64,000 bases of DNA, taken from Bacillus_AB infantis_C (GTDB lineage: Bacteria; Bacillota; Bacilli; Bacillales; Cytobacillaceae). This document shows positions 35,009 to 43,471 of the stretch, one piece after another. Both the position numbers and the translations under genes were made by a program. Each line of letters starts with the position of its first letter. Position 1 is the stretch's first letter. Where the stretch lies: NCBI RefSeq assembly GCF_050107595.1, contig NZ_JBNILH010000016.1, positions 10,371 to 74,370 of the forward strand. The letters run 5' to 3'. Under the pieces are notes generated by a model. That model was not told where the DNA came from. It saw nothing but the letters and a program-made list of their open reading frames with translations, and did not search any database.

Positions 35009-35410
35009 TTACATAAGTTTTTGAAACAGCTTTACCAGCTGATTCAGCTCATCTTCAGTAAATGAGCGGAATTTTGCCTGCAGATAGGCAGATTTTTTCT
35101 CCTCCAGTTTTTCAACTAGTTTACTGCCCGTTTCTGTCAGCACCAATTCCACTACTCTGCGGTCGTTTTCAGAACGGCTTCTCGTCATATAGCCTTTCCT
35201 GACAAGAGAGTCAGTTACACTCGTAATGTGGCTTGCCGATACATTCAGCTCTTTAGAAATGGCAGAAGCCATCTTAGGTCCGTCTGCTATTAGTTTCAGC
35301 ACAGTGAATTCATTGCTGGTGACTTCATCGCCCATCAGCTTATTCACTTCCTGCCTTAAAGTCCGAAAAACAGTCCGGAATGCTCTTTCCAGTTCTGCTG
35401 CTTGTTTCAA
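35009..35410 (-). CDS. MarR-family transcriptional regulator
   Basis: 133 residues, the usual MarR winged-helix dimer fold. The recognition region is FTVLKLIADGPKMASAISKELNVSASHITSVTDSLVRKGYMTRSRSENDRRVVELVLTETG, with the conserved wing motif DRRVVELVLT. TTG start behind AAAGGA. Divergent from nothing; the nearest gene to the right is the CobW-like gene on the same strand, 52 bp upstream. It may be self-regulated, but no operator was identified. Confidence 0.9.
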   Translation of the reverse strand: MKQAAELERAFRTVFRTLRQEVNKLMGDEVTSNEFTVLKLIADGPKMASAISKELNVSASHITSVTDSLVRKGYMTRSRSENDRRVVELVLTETGSKLVEKLEEKKSAYLQAKFRSFTEDELNQLVKLFQKLM

Positions 35411-35462
35411 AGAAAATCGTCCTTTCCCTATATCGGCTAAATGATCTTTCGATTATATTATA

Positions 35463-36383
35463 TCATTCACTCCACTCCATACCCTTTAATTTCCCGCTGA
35501 CCTGCTCCCAGTCTATATTTTCGCCGATAAACACCATGTTCAGGGGCATATTCATATATTCCTTCATATATAAAGGCATTCCATAGGAAAATTGGAACAG
35601 GAAAGGATAACCCTCAGCCGAAAATTTAATATAACCCTTTATCCTAAAGATTGAATCAGGAAGCTCCCTCAAAAAAGACTCAAATGCTTCCTGGCTGACT
35701 GGACCCTTAAAAGTATGGACATAGGACCCAAGGTTCAGGTCCTTGAGGGAGGTTTTTTCAGCCCCAGTCTTCCGATTCGTCTTAAGACCTCTTACCGTGC
35801 CGGCGGAGACCTTGGAGTAGGTGGTGAGAATAGGCACAGCATGCAGATTGAAAGACTGGATTTCCATTACTGCAGAGGCCTGTTCTGAACTGGTCATTTC
35901 ATCCGATTTATTCACCAGGATCAGGTCGGCATGCCGTACCTGCTCTATGAGCAGCTGCTGAACTTGCGGGCTCAGCGACTTGCGGGAAAGCCATCTCATC
36001 CCGTCAATTGCAGTGATGATGCCTTTAACCTGCAGTTTGTCAGCGAACAGCGGCGACAGCACAGCATCAAGAACTTCCACAGGATGGGCTGCGCCGGTCG
36101 TTTCAATATAAATCACTTCAGGTTTCTCATCCAGGAGCAGCGACTGAAGCTGAGATTCCAGTTTATCCTGAATGCTGCAGCAAATACATCCGCCGAGCAG
36201 TTCTTTCAACGGGACATCACCATCAACGGCTTCCGAATCAATGGATACCTTCCCAAGCTCATTCATCATGACCGCTGTCTTCCGGCCATCCTTCTTTTCC
36301 TGCAGAAGCAGCCTTTTCAGCAAAGTGGTCTTTCCGCTTCCAAGGAATCCCGATAATATATAAACTTCTGTTTTATTTACCAT
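35463..36383 (-). CDS. CobW/COG0523-family metal-chaperone GTPase
   Basis: 306 residues, G3E-family GTPase that delivers metal (zinc or cobalt) to target proteins. GTP motif GFLGSGKTT (12-20), the metal-binding CxCC motif GGCICC (C66, C68, C69), the ETTGAAHP switch and NKSD guanine motif are all present. The C-terminal CobW_C part (about 215-306) is the substrate or metal domain. Relatives are often in zinc-limitation (Zur) regulons, but I saw no clear Zur box. An upstream TTG start would contain the ribosome site, so the ATG at 36383 is chosen. Confidence 0.85.
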   Translation of the reverse strand: MVNKTEVYILSGFLGSGKTTLLKRLLLQEKKDGRKTAVMMNELGKVSIDSEAVDGDVPLKELLGGCICCSIQDKLESQLQSLLLDEKPEVIYIETTGAAHPVEVLDAVLSPLFADKLQVKGIITAIDGMRWLSRKSLSPQVQQLLIEQVRHADLILVNKSDEMTSSEQASAVMEIQSFNLHAVPILTTYSKVSAGTVRGLKTNRKTGAEKTSLKDLNLGSYVHTFKGPVSQEAFESFLRELPDSIFRIKGYIKFSAEGYPFLFQFSYGMPLYMKEYMNMPLNMVFIGENIDWEQVSGKLKGMEWSE

Positions 36384-36460
36384 TTCAGCATGTTCACTTC
36401 CTGACAAAATTGGTTAACGCTCCAATCATATGTTACCTAAACTTTGCCTTGTTTGAAAGC

Positions 36461-36483
36461 AAAAAAGCTGTAGAAGCTTTTTT
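36461..36483 (-). terminator. Terminator of the LCP gene
   Basis: Nine-bp A/T-rich stem with a GC centre (AAAAAAGCT / AGCTTTTTT) and a 5-nt loop, 70 bp after the stop of the LCP gene, U-tract on the minus strand. Confidence 0.6.
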
Positions 36484-36552
36484 TAGCATTTTAATTACAT
36501 CGGCTCATAAGAAAATCAGCGAAGGCCATGGCTGCTCTTTTATCTTGCATCT

Positions 36553-37455
36553 TTATTGTTTTTCTCCAATAAACTGCTGGATCGCCTCTCTATTTTCTTC
36601 AAAATCCATTTCAAGCACTGCTCCAGCTTCCTCGACAAGTTTATTTTCATAACTGTCACTGACTGGAATTCTCAATGTCTGGACGTTCTCAGCGGAATTA
36701 AGCAGATAGGATACAGCCAATGGGATTGCTTCATCGGCATCCATATCGGTTTCTATATACTTCGCTGCCTCAAGGACAACCGCCGGGAAATCCAGGACTC
36801 CCTCTATATTACTGAATCTTTCAGAAAGCTTGTTTTTGAGGGCAGCTAAGACCTCCTGCTGCCGTTCAACCCGTCCAAAATCACTTTCTCCGTCATGCCT
36901 GAAGCGGACATATGACAAAAGCTCTTCTCCATCAAGGGTTTGCTTTCCCGGCTGCATATCCAGCTTCATATCCTCTATCATTTCCTTTGAAACTTCAAGC
37001 TCCAGTCCCTCAGGAGCAATCAGATCTGCTGCAGCAATGAAGCCCTTAAAGTCTATGATGGCAGTATAGTCAATTTTCAGCCCGAAATTCGCTTCAACTG
37101 TCTCTTTAAGCAATTCTTTCCCGCCTTCATAATAGGCATGATTAAGTTTAGTGCGCCTACCGGTTCCCGGGATTTCCACATAGCTGTCCCTCATCAAAGA
37201 AATCAGCTTGATTTCCTTCTCTTTTGGCATATAGCTTGCTGCCATGATTGCATCAGACCTTGAGTGCGCTTCCCCCCTGCTGTCTATCCCTATCAGGAGG
37301 AATGTAGTGCCCTTAGCATCTTGTTTGTAAGCAGTTTCTTCTTCTCCACTAGTCCCCGGCATGCCAGGGGCTGCATCATCGGATCCAGGGTCAAAAGGTA
37401 AAGAGCATGCAGTCAATGGGATGGTGAAGCATATGATAAACAATAGTTTTTTCAT
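36553..37455 (-). CDS. LytR-CpsA-Psr family cell-wall glycopolymer ligase
   Basis: 300 residues. LCP proteins transfer teichoic acid or other glycopolymers from undecaprenyl carrier to peptidoglycan on the outer membrane face. Family motifs are present: LLIGIDSRGEAHSRSDAIM, SLMRDSYVEIPG, NHAYYEGG, and YVRFRHDGESDFGRVERQQ (active-site Arg/Asp). Unusually it has a lipobox (LTAC, near residue 17) in place of the normal N-terminal transmembrane helix, so it should be lipid-anchored. GGAGG precedes the ATG. No wall-polymer gene adjacent. Confidence 0.9.
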   Translation of the reverse strand: MKKLLFIICFTIPLTACSLPFDPGSDDAAPGMPGTSGEEETAYKQDAKGTTFLLIGIDSRGEAHSRSDAIMAASYMPKEKEIKLISLMRDSYVEIPGTGRRTKLNHAYYEGGKELLKETVEANFGLKIDYTAIIDFKGFIAAADLIAPEGLELEVSKEMIEDMKLDMQPGKQTLDGEELLSYVRFRHDGESDFGRVERQQEVLAALKNKLSERFSNIEGVLDFPAVVLEAAKYIETDMDADEAIPLAVSYLLNSAENVQTLRIPVSDSYENKLVEEAGAVLEMDFEENREAIQQFIGEKQ

Positions 37456-37562
37456 CACTGGCCTGCCTCCATTATTCGTTTACCATCATTTTCGGGCATC
37501 GGGGGGCAGCCCTATACCTACCGGCTAATATTTGTAAAATTCCGGCTCGTTCAAGCAGCATG

Positions 37563-37592
37563 AAAAGGACCGGCCAGCAGGCCGGTCCTTTT
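37563..37592 (-). terminator. Terminator of the CtpB-like gene
   Basis: Perfect 13-bp stem (AAAAGGACCGGCC / GGCCGGTCCTTTT), 4-nt loop, 11 bp from the stop. Confidence 0.88.
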
Positions 37593-37603
37593 CAAATCAT
37601 ATA

Positions 37604-39094
37604 TTACTGCATTTCTTTCTTAAGCACCTCTACTGCTTTTTGAATCTGTGTATCGTTTTTAAGAAGCTTTTCTCTTAAGAGATCCATCATCTTTACAGTG
37701 GTATCTCCTGTAATTACACCGGTCTGCTCAAGTTTATGGGCTTTCTGCAGCTGGATGACTGCCTGCTTTGTTTTTTCATCAAAGAATCCGTCTGTCCTGC
37801 CCGGTTCAAAGCCAAGTGCCTTGAGCATTTCCTGTGCAGCCTTTACTTCAGCGGATGACGAAGACACCTTCAGCTCGCTCTCAGGATTGATGAACGGAAG
37901 TGATGCATAAGAAGGAAGCTCTGCTTTATAATCAGGCTCGATTCCTTTTTCGTGAATCCAGTTCGCATCAGGTGTCAGCCATTTCTCCGTTGTGAATTTC
38001 ATATTGGATCCATCCGTGAAATCTTCTGCACGCTGTACTGTGCCTTTTCCGAAGGACTTCTCACCAACAAGCGGGACACCTGCAGACTCGTGCACAGCCG
38101 CTGCCAATATTTCCGAAGCGCTCGCACTGCCTTTGTCGATTACCACAACAAGCGGGATGTCGGGACTGCCTTCAGAATTGGATTTTACCACTTCGCGATT
38201 GCCTTCCCTGTCTTCGATTTGGAATAATATTTCCCCTTCCGGCACAAACAGGCTGGAAATACTGATCGCCTGGTTCAGCAATCCGCCCGGATTCTGCCTT
38301 AAATCGAGGACAAGACCTTTCATTCCCTGCTTTTGCAGATCGTTCAATACATCAATAAGTTCTTTCGAGGTGTTCTCAGAGAAAGTGGTGATCTGGACTT
38401 TTGCAATTCCGTCCTCCATCATCTCACCATAAACCGTCTCAAGCGGGATTGTATCCCTGGTGATGCTTATTTTTGTAGCTTCATCAGCGCCTGCGCGCTG
38501 GATTTCAAGCTCCACCTTGGTACCTTTCTTGCCGCGTATCAGTGTTACTGCTTCTGTAGAGCTCTTTCCCTGAAGGCTCTTTCCATCCACAGAAAGGACT
38601 TTATCATTCGGCTTCAAGCCTGCCTTTTCTGCAGGGGAGCCTTTAAGCGGAGAAACAATGATGATCTGTCCGTTTTGCTCCTGGATCTCTGCACCTATAC
38701 CTTCAAATGAAGAAGAGATGCTCTGATGGAAGCTTGCTGCTTCTTCTTCATTCATATAGTCTGAATAAGGGTCTTCCAGGGACTCTACCATTCCGTTGAT
38801 AGCCCCGTTAATGAGTGTATCCTGCTCCACATCCTTATAGTAGCTGCCTTTCAATGTATCATAAGCAGAATAAAGCTTATCAAATTCGTTTCGTTCGTTG
38901 CCGATACTGACAGCTTTTTCATCCCCGAACGCCAGTGCGAAGGTTGTAATCCCCGCTGCCAGGAATACTATGAAAAAAAGCAGCATAACAAAATGAAACT
39001 TCTTCATCCGGACATATCCGGAATCAGGCTGCTTGTCAGAATTTTCCTGGTCTACATGATTATTATCCAAGCTGTTCACCACTTTCGTCTCCAT
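37604..39094 (-). CDS. C-terminal processing (S41) serine protease, CtpB/CtpA type
   Basis: 496 residues. A signal anchor (about 33-55) leads to an extracytoplasmic region with a PDZ domain (about 130-210) and the S41 protease domain (about 215-400). The catalytic Ser325 lies in KGSASASEIL and Lys350 in SFGKGTVQ. A C-terminal peptidoglycan-binding domain (about 415-475) is the Bacillus form. CtpB in B. subtilis cleaves SpoIVFA to trigger sigma-K activation; CtpA has a vegetative role, and this sequence could be either. AAGGA before the ATG. Single gene. Confidence 0.92.
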   Translation of the reverse strand: METKVVNSLDNNHVDQENSDKQPDSGYVRMKKFHFVMLLFFIVFLAAGITTFALAFGDEKAVSIGNERNEFDKLYSAYDTLKGSYYKDVEQDTLINGAINGMVESLEDPYSDYMNEEEAASFHQSISSSFEGIGAEIQEQNGQIIIVSPLKGSPAEKAGLKPNDKVLSVDGKSLQGKSSTEAVTLIRGKKGTKVELEIQRAGADEATKISITRDTIPLETVYGEMMEDGIAKVQITTFSENTSKELIDVLNDLQKQGMKGLVLDLRQNPGGLLNQAISISSLFVPEGEILFQIEDREGNREVVKSNSEGSPDIPLVVVIDKGSASASEILAAAVHESAGVPLVGEKSFGKGTVQRAEDFTDGSNMKFTTEKWLTPDANWIHEKGIEPDYKAELPSYASLPFINPESELKVSSSSAEVKAAQEMLKALGFEPGRTDGFFDEKTKQAVIQLQKAHKLEQTGVITGDTTVKMMDLLREKLLKNDTQIQKAVEVLKKEMQ

Positions 39095-39218
39095 AAAGAA
39101 GTCCTTAGACCCTTAAAAATTAGAATAACATTTTATAGAGTAAATTAACAAAAAATATGTACAAAAACGGAAAAAATTTATGAATAAAAAATGACTTTTT
39201 TGGAATGGCCATAAAAAA

Positions 39219-39244
39219 GGGATGGCATGCTTTCCTGCCATCCC
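39219..39244 (-). terminator. Terminator of the CopZ-like gene
   Basis: Perfect 9-bp stem (GGGATGGCA / TGCCATCCC) with an 8-nt loop and TTTTTT on the minus strand, 9 bp from the stop. Confidence 0.85.
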
Positions 39245-39253
39245 AAAAAACAA

Positions 39254-39460
39254 TCAGGCAATACCATATCCCTCATTTTCAATTGCTTCCTTGATTAAGG
39301 ATTCCGATGTCTGCTCAGGATTATAATCGACCTCTACGGTTTTCCCCTGAAGTGCTATTGACACCCCGGCAACTCCGTCAAGCGAAAGGAGGGCATTTTT
39401 GATGGATTCTTCACAATGATCGCATGTCATTTCAGGTACAGTCATGGTTGTTTTATTCAT
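39254..39460 (-). CDS. copZ: Copper chaperone (heavy-metal-associated domain)
   Basis: 68-residue ferredoxin-like HMA domain. The MTCDHC metal site (C13, C16) in VPEMTCDHCEESIKNALLSLDGVAGV is the hallmark, with YGIA at the end. Such CopZ proteins carry Cu(I) to the CopA exporter. No copA or csoR is adjacent here, which is unusual, because in B. subtilis copZ and copA are one operon. GGGAGG upstream of the ATG. Confidence 0.85.
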   Translation of the reverse strand: MNKTTMTVPEMTCDHCEESIKNALLSLDGVAGVSIALQGKTVEVDYNPEQTSESLIKEAIENEGYGIA

Positions 39461-39536
39461 TATTTTCTTCCTCCCTCTTTCAGTTCTGCAGTCATTCTAT
39501 TCCCCAATCAGGGCAAGTAAAAACAGGGAGTGATGA

Positions 39537-40391
39537 TCATATTTTCTTGACAATGCTGAAGTATTCTTCAAGAGTCAGCTTCTTCGCATAAATCTCCCCG
39601 GCTGCAGGGCCGACATAGCGGAAATGCCAAGGCTCATACTGATAGCCTGTAATATTTTCCTTGCCTTTCGGGTAACGCAGGATAAAGCCGAATTTATGGG
39701 CATTTTCAGCAAGCCATTTTCCTTCTGCTGTGTCACCGAAAGCTTCAGAGAGCTCCAATTTAGCGCTTCTGCTGGATATATCCATCGCCAGGCCTGATTG
39801 GTGTTCGCTGCTGCCAGGCATGGCTACTGCCTGGACCGCCTTTTCCTCGCCTGCCCGCTGGATTTCAGCATCCAATATGACTGCCTGCCTATCATATGAA
39901 CGATAGCCGGACACGGCAAATAATTCAATCCCGGACTGCTTTGCTGAAGCAAACATCTTTTCCATATGGGCCGCAGCTTCCTTGCGGATATAGCTCTTTT
40001 CAATATCCTGTTCCCCGAATGAGAATGGAACGTTTGGCCGGACAAGATCTTCCGGAATGTAGCTGCCGGGCAGCATAAACTCCTTATTTACAAGCGCCAT
40101 GATGTTGGCAGGATTTTGAATTAACTTCTTGCCTTCTGTTTCCGTTATTTGATTGAAAAAGGCCGCTTCCAAGACAGGGCCGTCCTGGACAGACTCTTCT
40201 TCCTTTTCAGCTGCTGCCTGTCCATCATCTGTTGACGGTGCTGCATTCCCGGTTTCTTTGTTTTCCTCTGAAGGGCTCTCAGCGGCCTGCCCGCCTTCAG
40301 GCCAAAAGGGAATCTTGCTTACAAACGGCTCAATTCTGCTGCATCCCCCAAGGATAAAAACAGCTGCTGCCATGATTACTATTTTCTTCAT
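39537..40391 (-). CDS. D-Ala-D-Ala carboxypeptidase family lipoprotein (M15B, VanY/LdcB)
   Basis: 284 residues, lipoprotein signal with lipobox LGGC (near residue 17), then a low-complexity Glu/Ala region (to about 85), then the M15B peptidase domain (about 110-280). The zinc motif SEHQSGLAMDIS (H..D) and EPWHFRYVG (catalytic Glu/His) are present. Such enzymes trim the D-Ala or the L,D-peptide of peptidoglycan. The start at 40391 is preferred over a GTG three codons upstream, since AGGTGAAAGAA precedes it. No neighbours in a clear operon. Confidence 0.88.
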   Translation of the reverse strand: MKKIVIMAAAVFILGGCSRIEPFVSKIPFWPEGGQAAESPSEENKETGNAAPSTDDGQAAAEKEEESVQDGPVLEAAFFNQITETEGKKLIQNPANIMALVNKEFMLPGSYIPEDLVRPNVPFSFGEQDIEKSYIRKEAAAHMEKMFASAKQSGIELFAVSGYRSYDRQAVILDAEIQRAGEEKAVQAVAMPGSSEHQSGLAMDISSRSAKLELSEAFGDTAEGKWLAENAHKFGFILRYPKGKENITGYQYEPWHFRYVGPAAGEIYAKKLTLEEYFSIVKKI

Positions 40392-40504
40392 TTCTTTCAC
40401 CTGTCCTATTGTTGTACCATGTTAGTATTTCACAATATGTATATCTTAACACTTTTTGCACTGCATTCGAAAGCATAGATAGTATGGATATCAGCAAAAA
40501 AAAG

Positions 40505-40528
40505 AAGATGCCCGGTATGGGGCATCTT
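40505..40528 (-). terminator. Terminator of deoD
   Basis: Perfect 9-bp stem (AAGATGCCC / GGGCATCTT) with a 6-nt loop, followed on the minus strand by a run of T. Confidence 0.85.
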
Positions 40529-40537
40529 ACTTAAGAA

Positions 40538-41239
40538 TTATTTAATCGCAGCTTCCAGTGCAACCTCAATCATTTCGTTGAAAGTTGTTTGTCTTTCCTG
40601 TGAAGTAGTTTCTTCACCAGTAAGGATATGATCACTAACTGTGAGGACTGACAAAGCTTTTCTGTCAAATTTTGCTGCAAGGGTATAAAGGGCAGCTGTC
40701 TCCATCTCAATTGCGAGGATTTGATATTTTGCCCATTTTTCCAGCTCAGAGTTGTCATTATAGAACATATCCGCTGTGAAAACATTGCCAACCTTAAGGT
40801 TCAGGCCTTTTTTCTCACCGGCATCGTATGCTCTTTTTAAAAGGTCAAAGTCAGCGGTTGGAGCATAGTCCACGCCTCCAAAGGTAAGGCGGTTCATCTG
40901 TGAATCAGTTGAAGCGCTCATAGCCAGGATGACATCCCTTACTTTTACATCCTTCTGGATGGCACCGCAAGTACCTACCCTGATCAGGTTCTGTACATTA
41001 TAGCTGTTCATCAGTTCATTAATATAAATGGATATGGAAGGAACCCCCATTCCAGTTCCCTGGACAGAAATCTTTTTTCCTTTATATGTTCCGGTATATC
41101 CAAACATGTTTCGGACCTCATTGTAGCATTCAGCACCTTCAAGGAATGTTTCTGCAATATATTTAGCACGCAAAGGGTCACCTGGCAGCAGAACCGTCTC
41201 TGCAATCTGATTCTCTTCTGCACCGATATGTACACTCAT
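40538..41239 (-). CDS. deoD: Purine nucleoside phosphorylase (hexameric)
   Basis: 233 residues; phosphorolysis of purine (deoxy)nucleosides for salvage. Motifs of the DeoD family: MSVHIGAEENQIAETVLLPGDPLRAKYIAE, GTGMGVPSISIYINEL (phosphate site), LIRVGTCGAIQ, and IEMETAALYTLAAKFDRKALSVLTVSDHI with the catalytic Asp. GGAGG precedes the ATG at 41239; five in-frame codons upstream are not used. Single gene with its own terminator. Confidence 0.95.
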   Translation of the reverse strand: MSVHIGAEENQIAETVLLPGDPLRAKYIAETFLEGAECYNEVRNMFGYTGTYKGKKISVQGTGMGVPSISIYINELMNSYNVQNLIRVGTCGAIQKDVKVRDVILAMSASTDSQMNRLTFGGVDYAPTADFDLLKRAYDAGEKKGLNLKVGNVFTADMFYNDNSELEKWAKYQILAIEMETAALYTLAAKFDRKALSVLTVSDHILTGEETTSQERQTTFNEMIEVALEAAIK

Positions 41240-41396
41240 CTTTTGTACCTCCATTATTTTTCTGAAGCATGGTTTGCAACTGCTTTCACATCACACTATA
41301 CCATATTTCCGCTGCTGCTGGAAAACCAAGTGATGCCAGCATGTTTTTTTCTGCCCCGGGCAACCTAATATTAGTTTTTCCTAAGGAGGGATAAAC

Positions 41397-41525
41397 ATGC
41401 CGCAAGAACCGATGAGCAAAAAGCTGAGACAGGCTGTCCAGCATGCGAATGAAACCAATCCATCTTCACGTTCCAATACTGAACCGCATACCTCCAAAAC
41501 AGTTCGGAGGAAGCATAAACAATAG
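41397..41525 (+). CDS. Small basic protein of unknown function
   Basis: 42 residues, begins MPQEPMSKKLRQAVQHANET; rich in Lys, Arg, Ser and Asn, no hydrophobic core. A textbook AAGGAGGG seven bases before the ATG. Resembles in size and composition the small acid-soluble or coat-associated spore proteins, but I do not recognise the family. It lies 32 bp upstream of another similar tiny gene and both end at one terminator. Confidence 0.7.
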   Translation: MPQEPMSKKLRQAVQHANETNPSSRSNTEPHTSKTVRRKHKQ

Positions 41526-41557
41526 TCCATGTAAAGATCCAAGGAGGAGAAGCGCCA

Positions 41558-41683
41558 ATGGGAAAAAAACATCGCAATCGCATCAATTCGCCAAAGAAAA
41601 ATAATCATATCCCGCCTGAAGCTATCGTGGCTGAACATGAAGCACATGGCAAAGAGAATTCTGCCGAAAGGCGAAAAAAATGA
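41558..41683 (+). CDS. Small basic protein of unknown function, second of a pair
   Basis: 41 residues, beginning MGKKHRNRINSPKKNNHIPP; very basic N terminus and C terminus (AERRKK), acidic middle. AAGGAGGAG precedes the ATG. Follows the 42-residue gene by 32 bp and ends 5 bp before a hairpin terminator, so the two form a two-gene unit. Not recognised; composition would fit a spore or nucleic-acid-associated peptide. Confidence 0.7.
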   Translation: MGKKHRNRINSPKKNNHIPPEAIVAEHEAHGKENSAERRKK

Positions 41684-41688
41684 AAAGC

Positions 41689-41721
41689 AAAAGCAGCAGG
41701 TGGCATTTCCCTGCTGCTTTT
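41689..41721. terminator. Bidirectional terminator between the small gene pair and yodL
   Basis: Perfect 12-bp stem (AAAAGCAGCAGG / CCTGCTGCTTTT) with a 9-nt loop; serves the convergent plus-strand pair and yodL. Confidence 0.82.
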
Positions 41722-41729
41722 CCATTTAT

Positions 41730-42044
41730 CTATCTGATATGCACCCGGTTCACTTGCTCCCAGCCGCCTGGTTTGAGCTGATAGTAGAACTGCCCCCTTC
41801 TCCCCTCATCAATAAAGATAATATCACCTGTTGACAGAAATCTTCCTCTAAAGTCAGCCGGCATGCGATCGGGAACATTGAAACTCCTGAAAGCAAGATC
41901 AAGGCACTCCTCATGTGACGCACCCTTAATGGGCAGCCTGTACACCTGCTTATACCCTTTCTTTTGCCGAAACTCCGGCGTCTGGAAAATCGTCACGTCA
42001 AAATCCTTCTGCTTCAACATTGGCAATGTTAATTCCTTCAGCAT
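41730..42044 (-). CDS. yodL: YodL-family protein
   Basis: 104 residues matching YodL of B. subtilis: MLKELTLPMLKQKDFDVTIF, then KKGYKQVYRLPIKGASHEECLDLAFRSFNVPDRMPADFRGRFLSTGDIIFIDEGRRGQFYYQL. The FRSFNVPDRMPADFRGR motif is the family core. Function not known. AAAGGAGG eight bases before the ATG at 42044 fixes the start (the frame is open 18 codons more). Start of the yodL-yozD-yodN-yozE neighbourhood that leads to the kam locus. Confidence 0.8.
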   Translation of the reverse strand: MLKELTLPMLKQKDFDVTIFQTPEFRQKKGYKQVYRLPIKGASHEECLDLAFRSFNVPDRMPADFRGRFLSTGDIIFIDEGRRGQFYYQLKPGGWEQVNRVHIR

Positions 42045-42261
42045 GAGCAAGCCTCCTTTATTAATTCCCTTTTGCCAGATCCACCTTTCAGCCAGCACCT
42101 CTATATTTTCTACTACAATTATTACATTTTGGTCTTGTCGATTCCTTCAAAGAATTTTTTCTAATTTTATCGTTTTTCAGAAAATTCTGTCGTTCGTCAT
42201 TTCCGGACTTGCTTGCTTCCGCATATTATATATAACCCAACCTACAGAAGGGGGAATGTAT

Positions 42262-43260
42262 ATGAGGGGCCTTAGTGCAATGAAAGCTGCCCTTTCAGGA
42301 AGAAACTGCTTCTGCTTCTTTCGATCCAGGATCTTTTCATTTATCATTTGCATTCATCTACTGGCGGTACGTGCCCTTGAACGGCTTTCACGCGAAAAAT
42401 TCCGCCTCTTGCCTTTTCGTATAAAAAACACTTTTGCAGGATCCCTGCTTCTCGGCATCCTTGTATCCTTCCTGAGCTTTGCATTTCAGCCGCTGGCCCC
42501 TTTTCAGTCCATTGCCCACCGGGGTGCTGTCCAAATTGCTCCCGAGAATACAATGGCTGCCTTTGAAAAAGCCTATGAACTTGGTTTTGATTTTATTGAG
42601 CTGGATGTGTGGCTTAGCCGCGATCACCAGCCTGTGGTCATCCATGATGGAGATGTCGGCAGGACAACAGGAGGAGCCGGACTGGTAACAGAACTGACCG
42701 CCAGCCAGCTGAAGGAGCTGGACGCAGGTTCCTGGTTCAGTCATCAGTATAAAGGAGAAAAAATCCCTCTGCTGAAAGAGGTCGTAAAGCGTTTCGGGGG
42801 GAAAATAGGCCTTCTTATAGAAATGAAGGGGGCAGGAGGTGAAGCAAGCCTGGCAAAAGAGGTGGCTGTTTTGCTGAACCAAACACTCGAGGAGGGCATC
42901 AATCCTGATCTCTTGATGGTGCAGTCTTTTAATATCGCTGATATCCGGACATTCAGCGCCCTTTCCCCCAAAGTTGAGGCCGGAATCCTGGTCAGCAAGC
43001 CGCTCGATATGTTCCAGCTCGCCTCCTACAGAAGCTTTGCCGATTTCTTGTCTGTCCATCATGCATTCTTATCCAAATCCTTTGTCACCCAGGCTAAATC
43101 ATTTGGGTACAAAGTGAATTCATGGACGGTCACGCAGGAACATCAATTTACAGCCATGCAGCGACTGGAGGTCAACGGAATTATATCTGACCTTTATCCA
43201 GACAGTTCCTTACAATACGCCAGCACTTTTGAACGGCTCTTTTCTTTTGTGGATCCATGA
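42262..43260 (+). CDS. Glycerophosphodiester phosphodiesterase
   Basis: 332 residues. An N-terminal segment with two hydrophobic stretches (about 20-36 and 53-72) anchors it; the GDPD TIM barrel follows (about 78-320). The HRGAVQIAPENTMAAFEKAYELGFDFIELDVWLSRDHQPVVIHD signature has the catalytic His pair and the Ca/Mg ligands (E, D). It hydrolyses glycerophosphodiesters or, in related wall-anchored forms, teichoic-acid units. GGGGG seven bases before the second ATG (42262) sets the start. Single gene. Confidence 0.88.
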   Translation: MRGLSAMKAALSGRNCFCFFRSRIFSFIICIHLLAVRALERLSREKFRLLPFRIKNTFAGSLLLGILVSFLSFAFQPLAPFQSIAHRGAVQIAPENTMAAFEKAYELGFDFIELDVWLSRDHQPVVIHDGDVGRTTGGAGLVTELTASQLKELDAGSWFSHQYKGEKIPLLKEVVKRFGGKIGLLIEMKGAGGEASLAKEVAVLLNQTLEEGINPDLLMVQSFNIADIRTFSALSPKVEAGILVSKPLDMFQLASYRSFADFLSVHHAFLSKSFVTQAKSFGYKVNSWTVTQEHQFTAMQRLEVNGIISDLYPDSSLQYASTFERLFSFVDP

Positions 43261-43289
43261 GTAGAACTGCAGGTTTCCTGCATAAAAAA

Positions 43290-43309
43290 GACGATGGTTT
43301 TCCATCGTC
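43290..43309 (-). terminator. Hairpin terminator between GDPD and spo0M
   Basis: Eight-bp stem (GACGATGG / CCATCGTC) with a 4-nt loop. The T-run is on the minus strand, so it ends spo0M transcription about 160 bp past its stop. Confidence 0.6.
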
Positions 43310-43358
43310 AAATACTGTAGGAATATTATTTTATTTGCCATCGTTTTTTGATGTTAAT

Positions 43359-43446
43359 GGGGCTGTTGATTTCCGTTCCAGGCAATTCGCTTTCCGCGGG
43401 GCGGCGCTGCTCCCGGCATTACGGGATTTCAGCGCTAATCCCTGAA
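43359..43446. repeat. Dispersed palindromic repeat, truncated copy
   Basis: Nearly identical to the left half of the 6870-6965 element (GGGGCTGTTGATTTCCGTTC... CGCGGGGCGGCGCTGC), then diverges, so the right terminal repeat is missing. Confidence 0.7.
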
Positions 43447-43471
43447 TTCTCCGTTTTCTCTGAGACCTTCT

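Noticed and set aside
42388..43062. Long antisense open frame opposite the GDPD gene
   Set aside because: The plus-strand frame has a full GDPD domain; the antisense frame has no recognisable domain or ribosome site.
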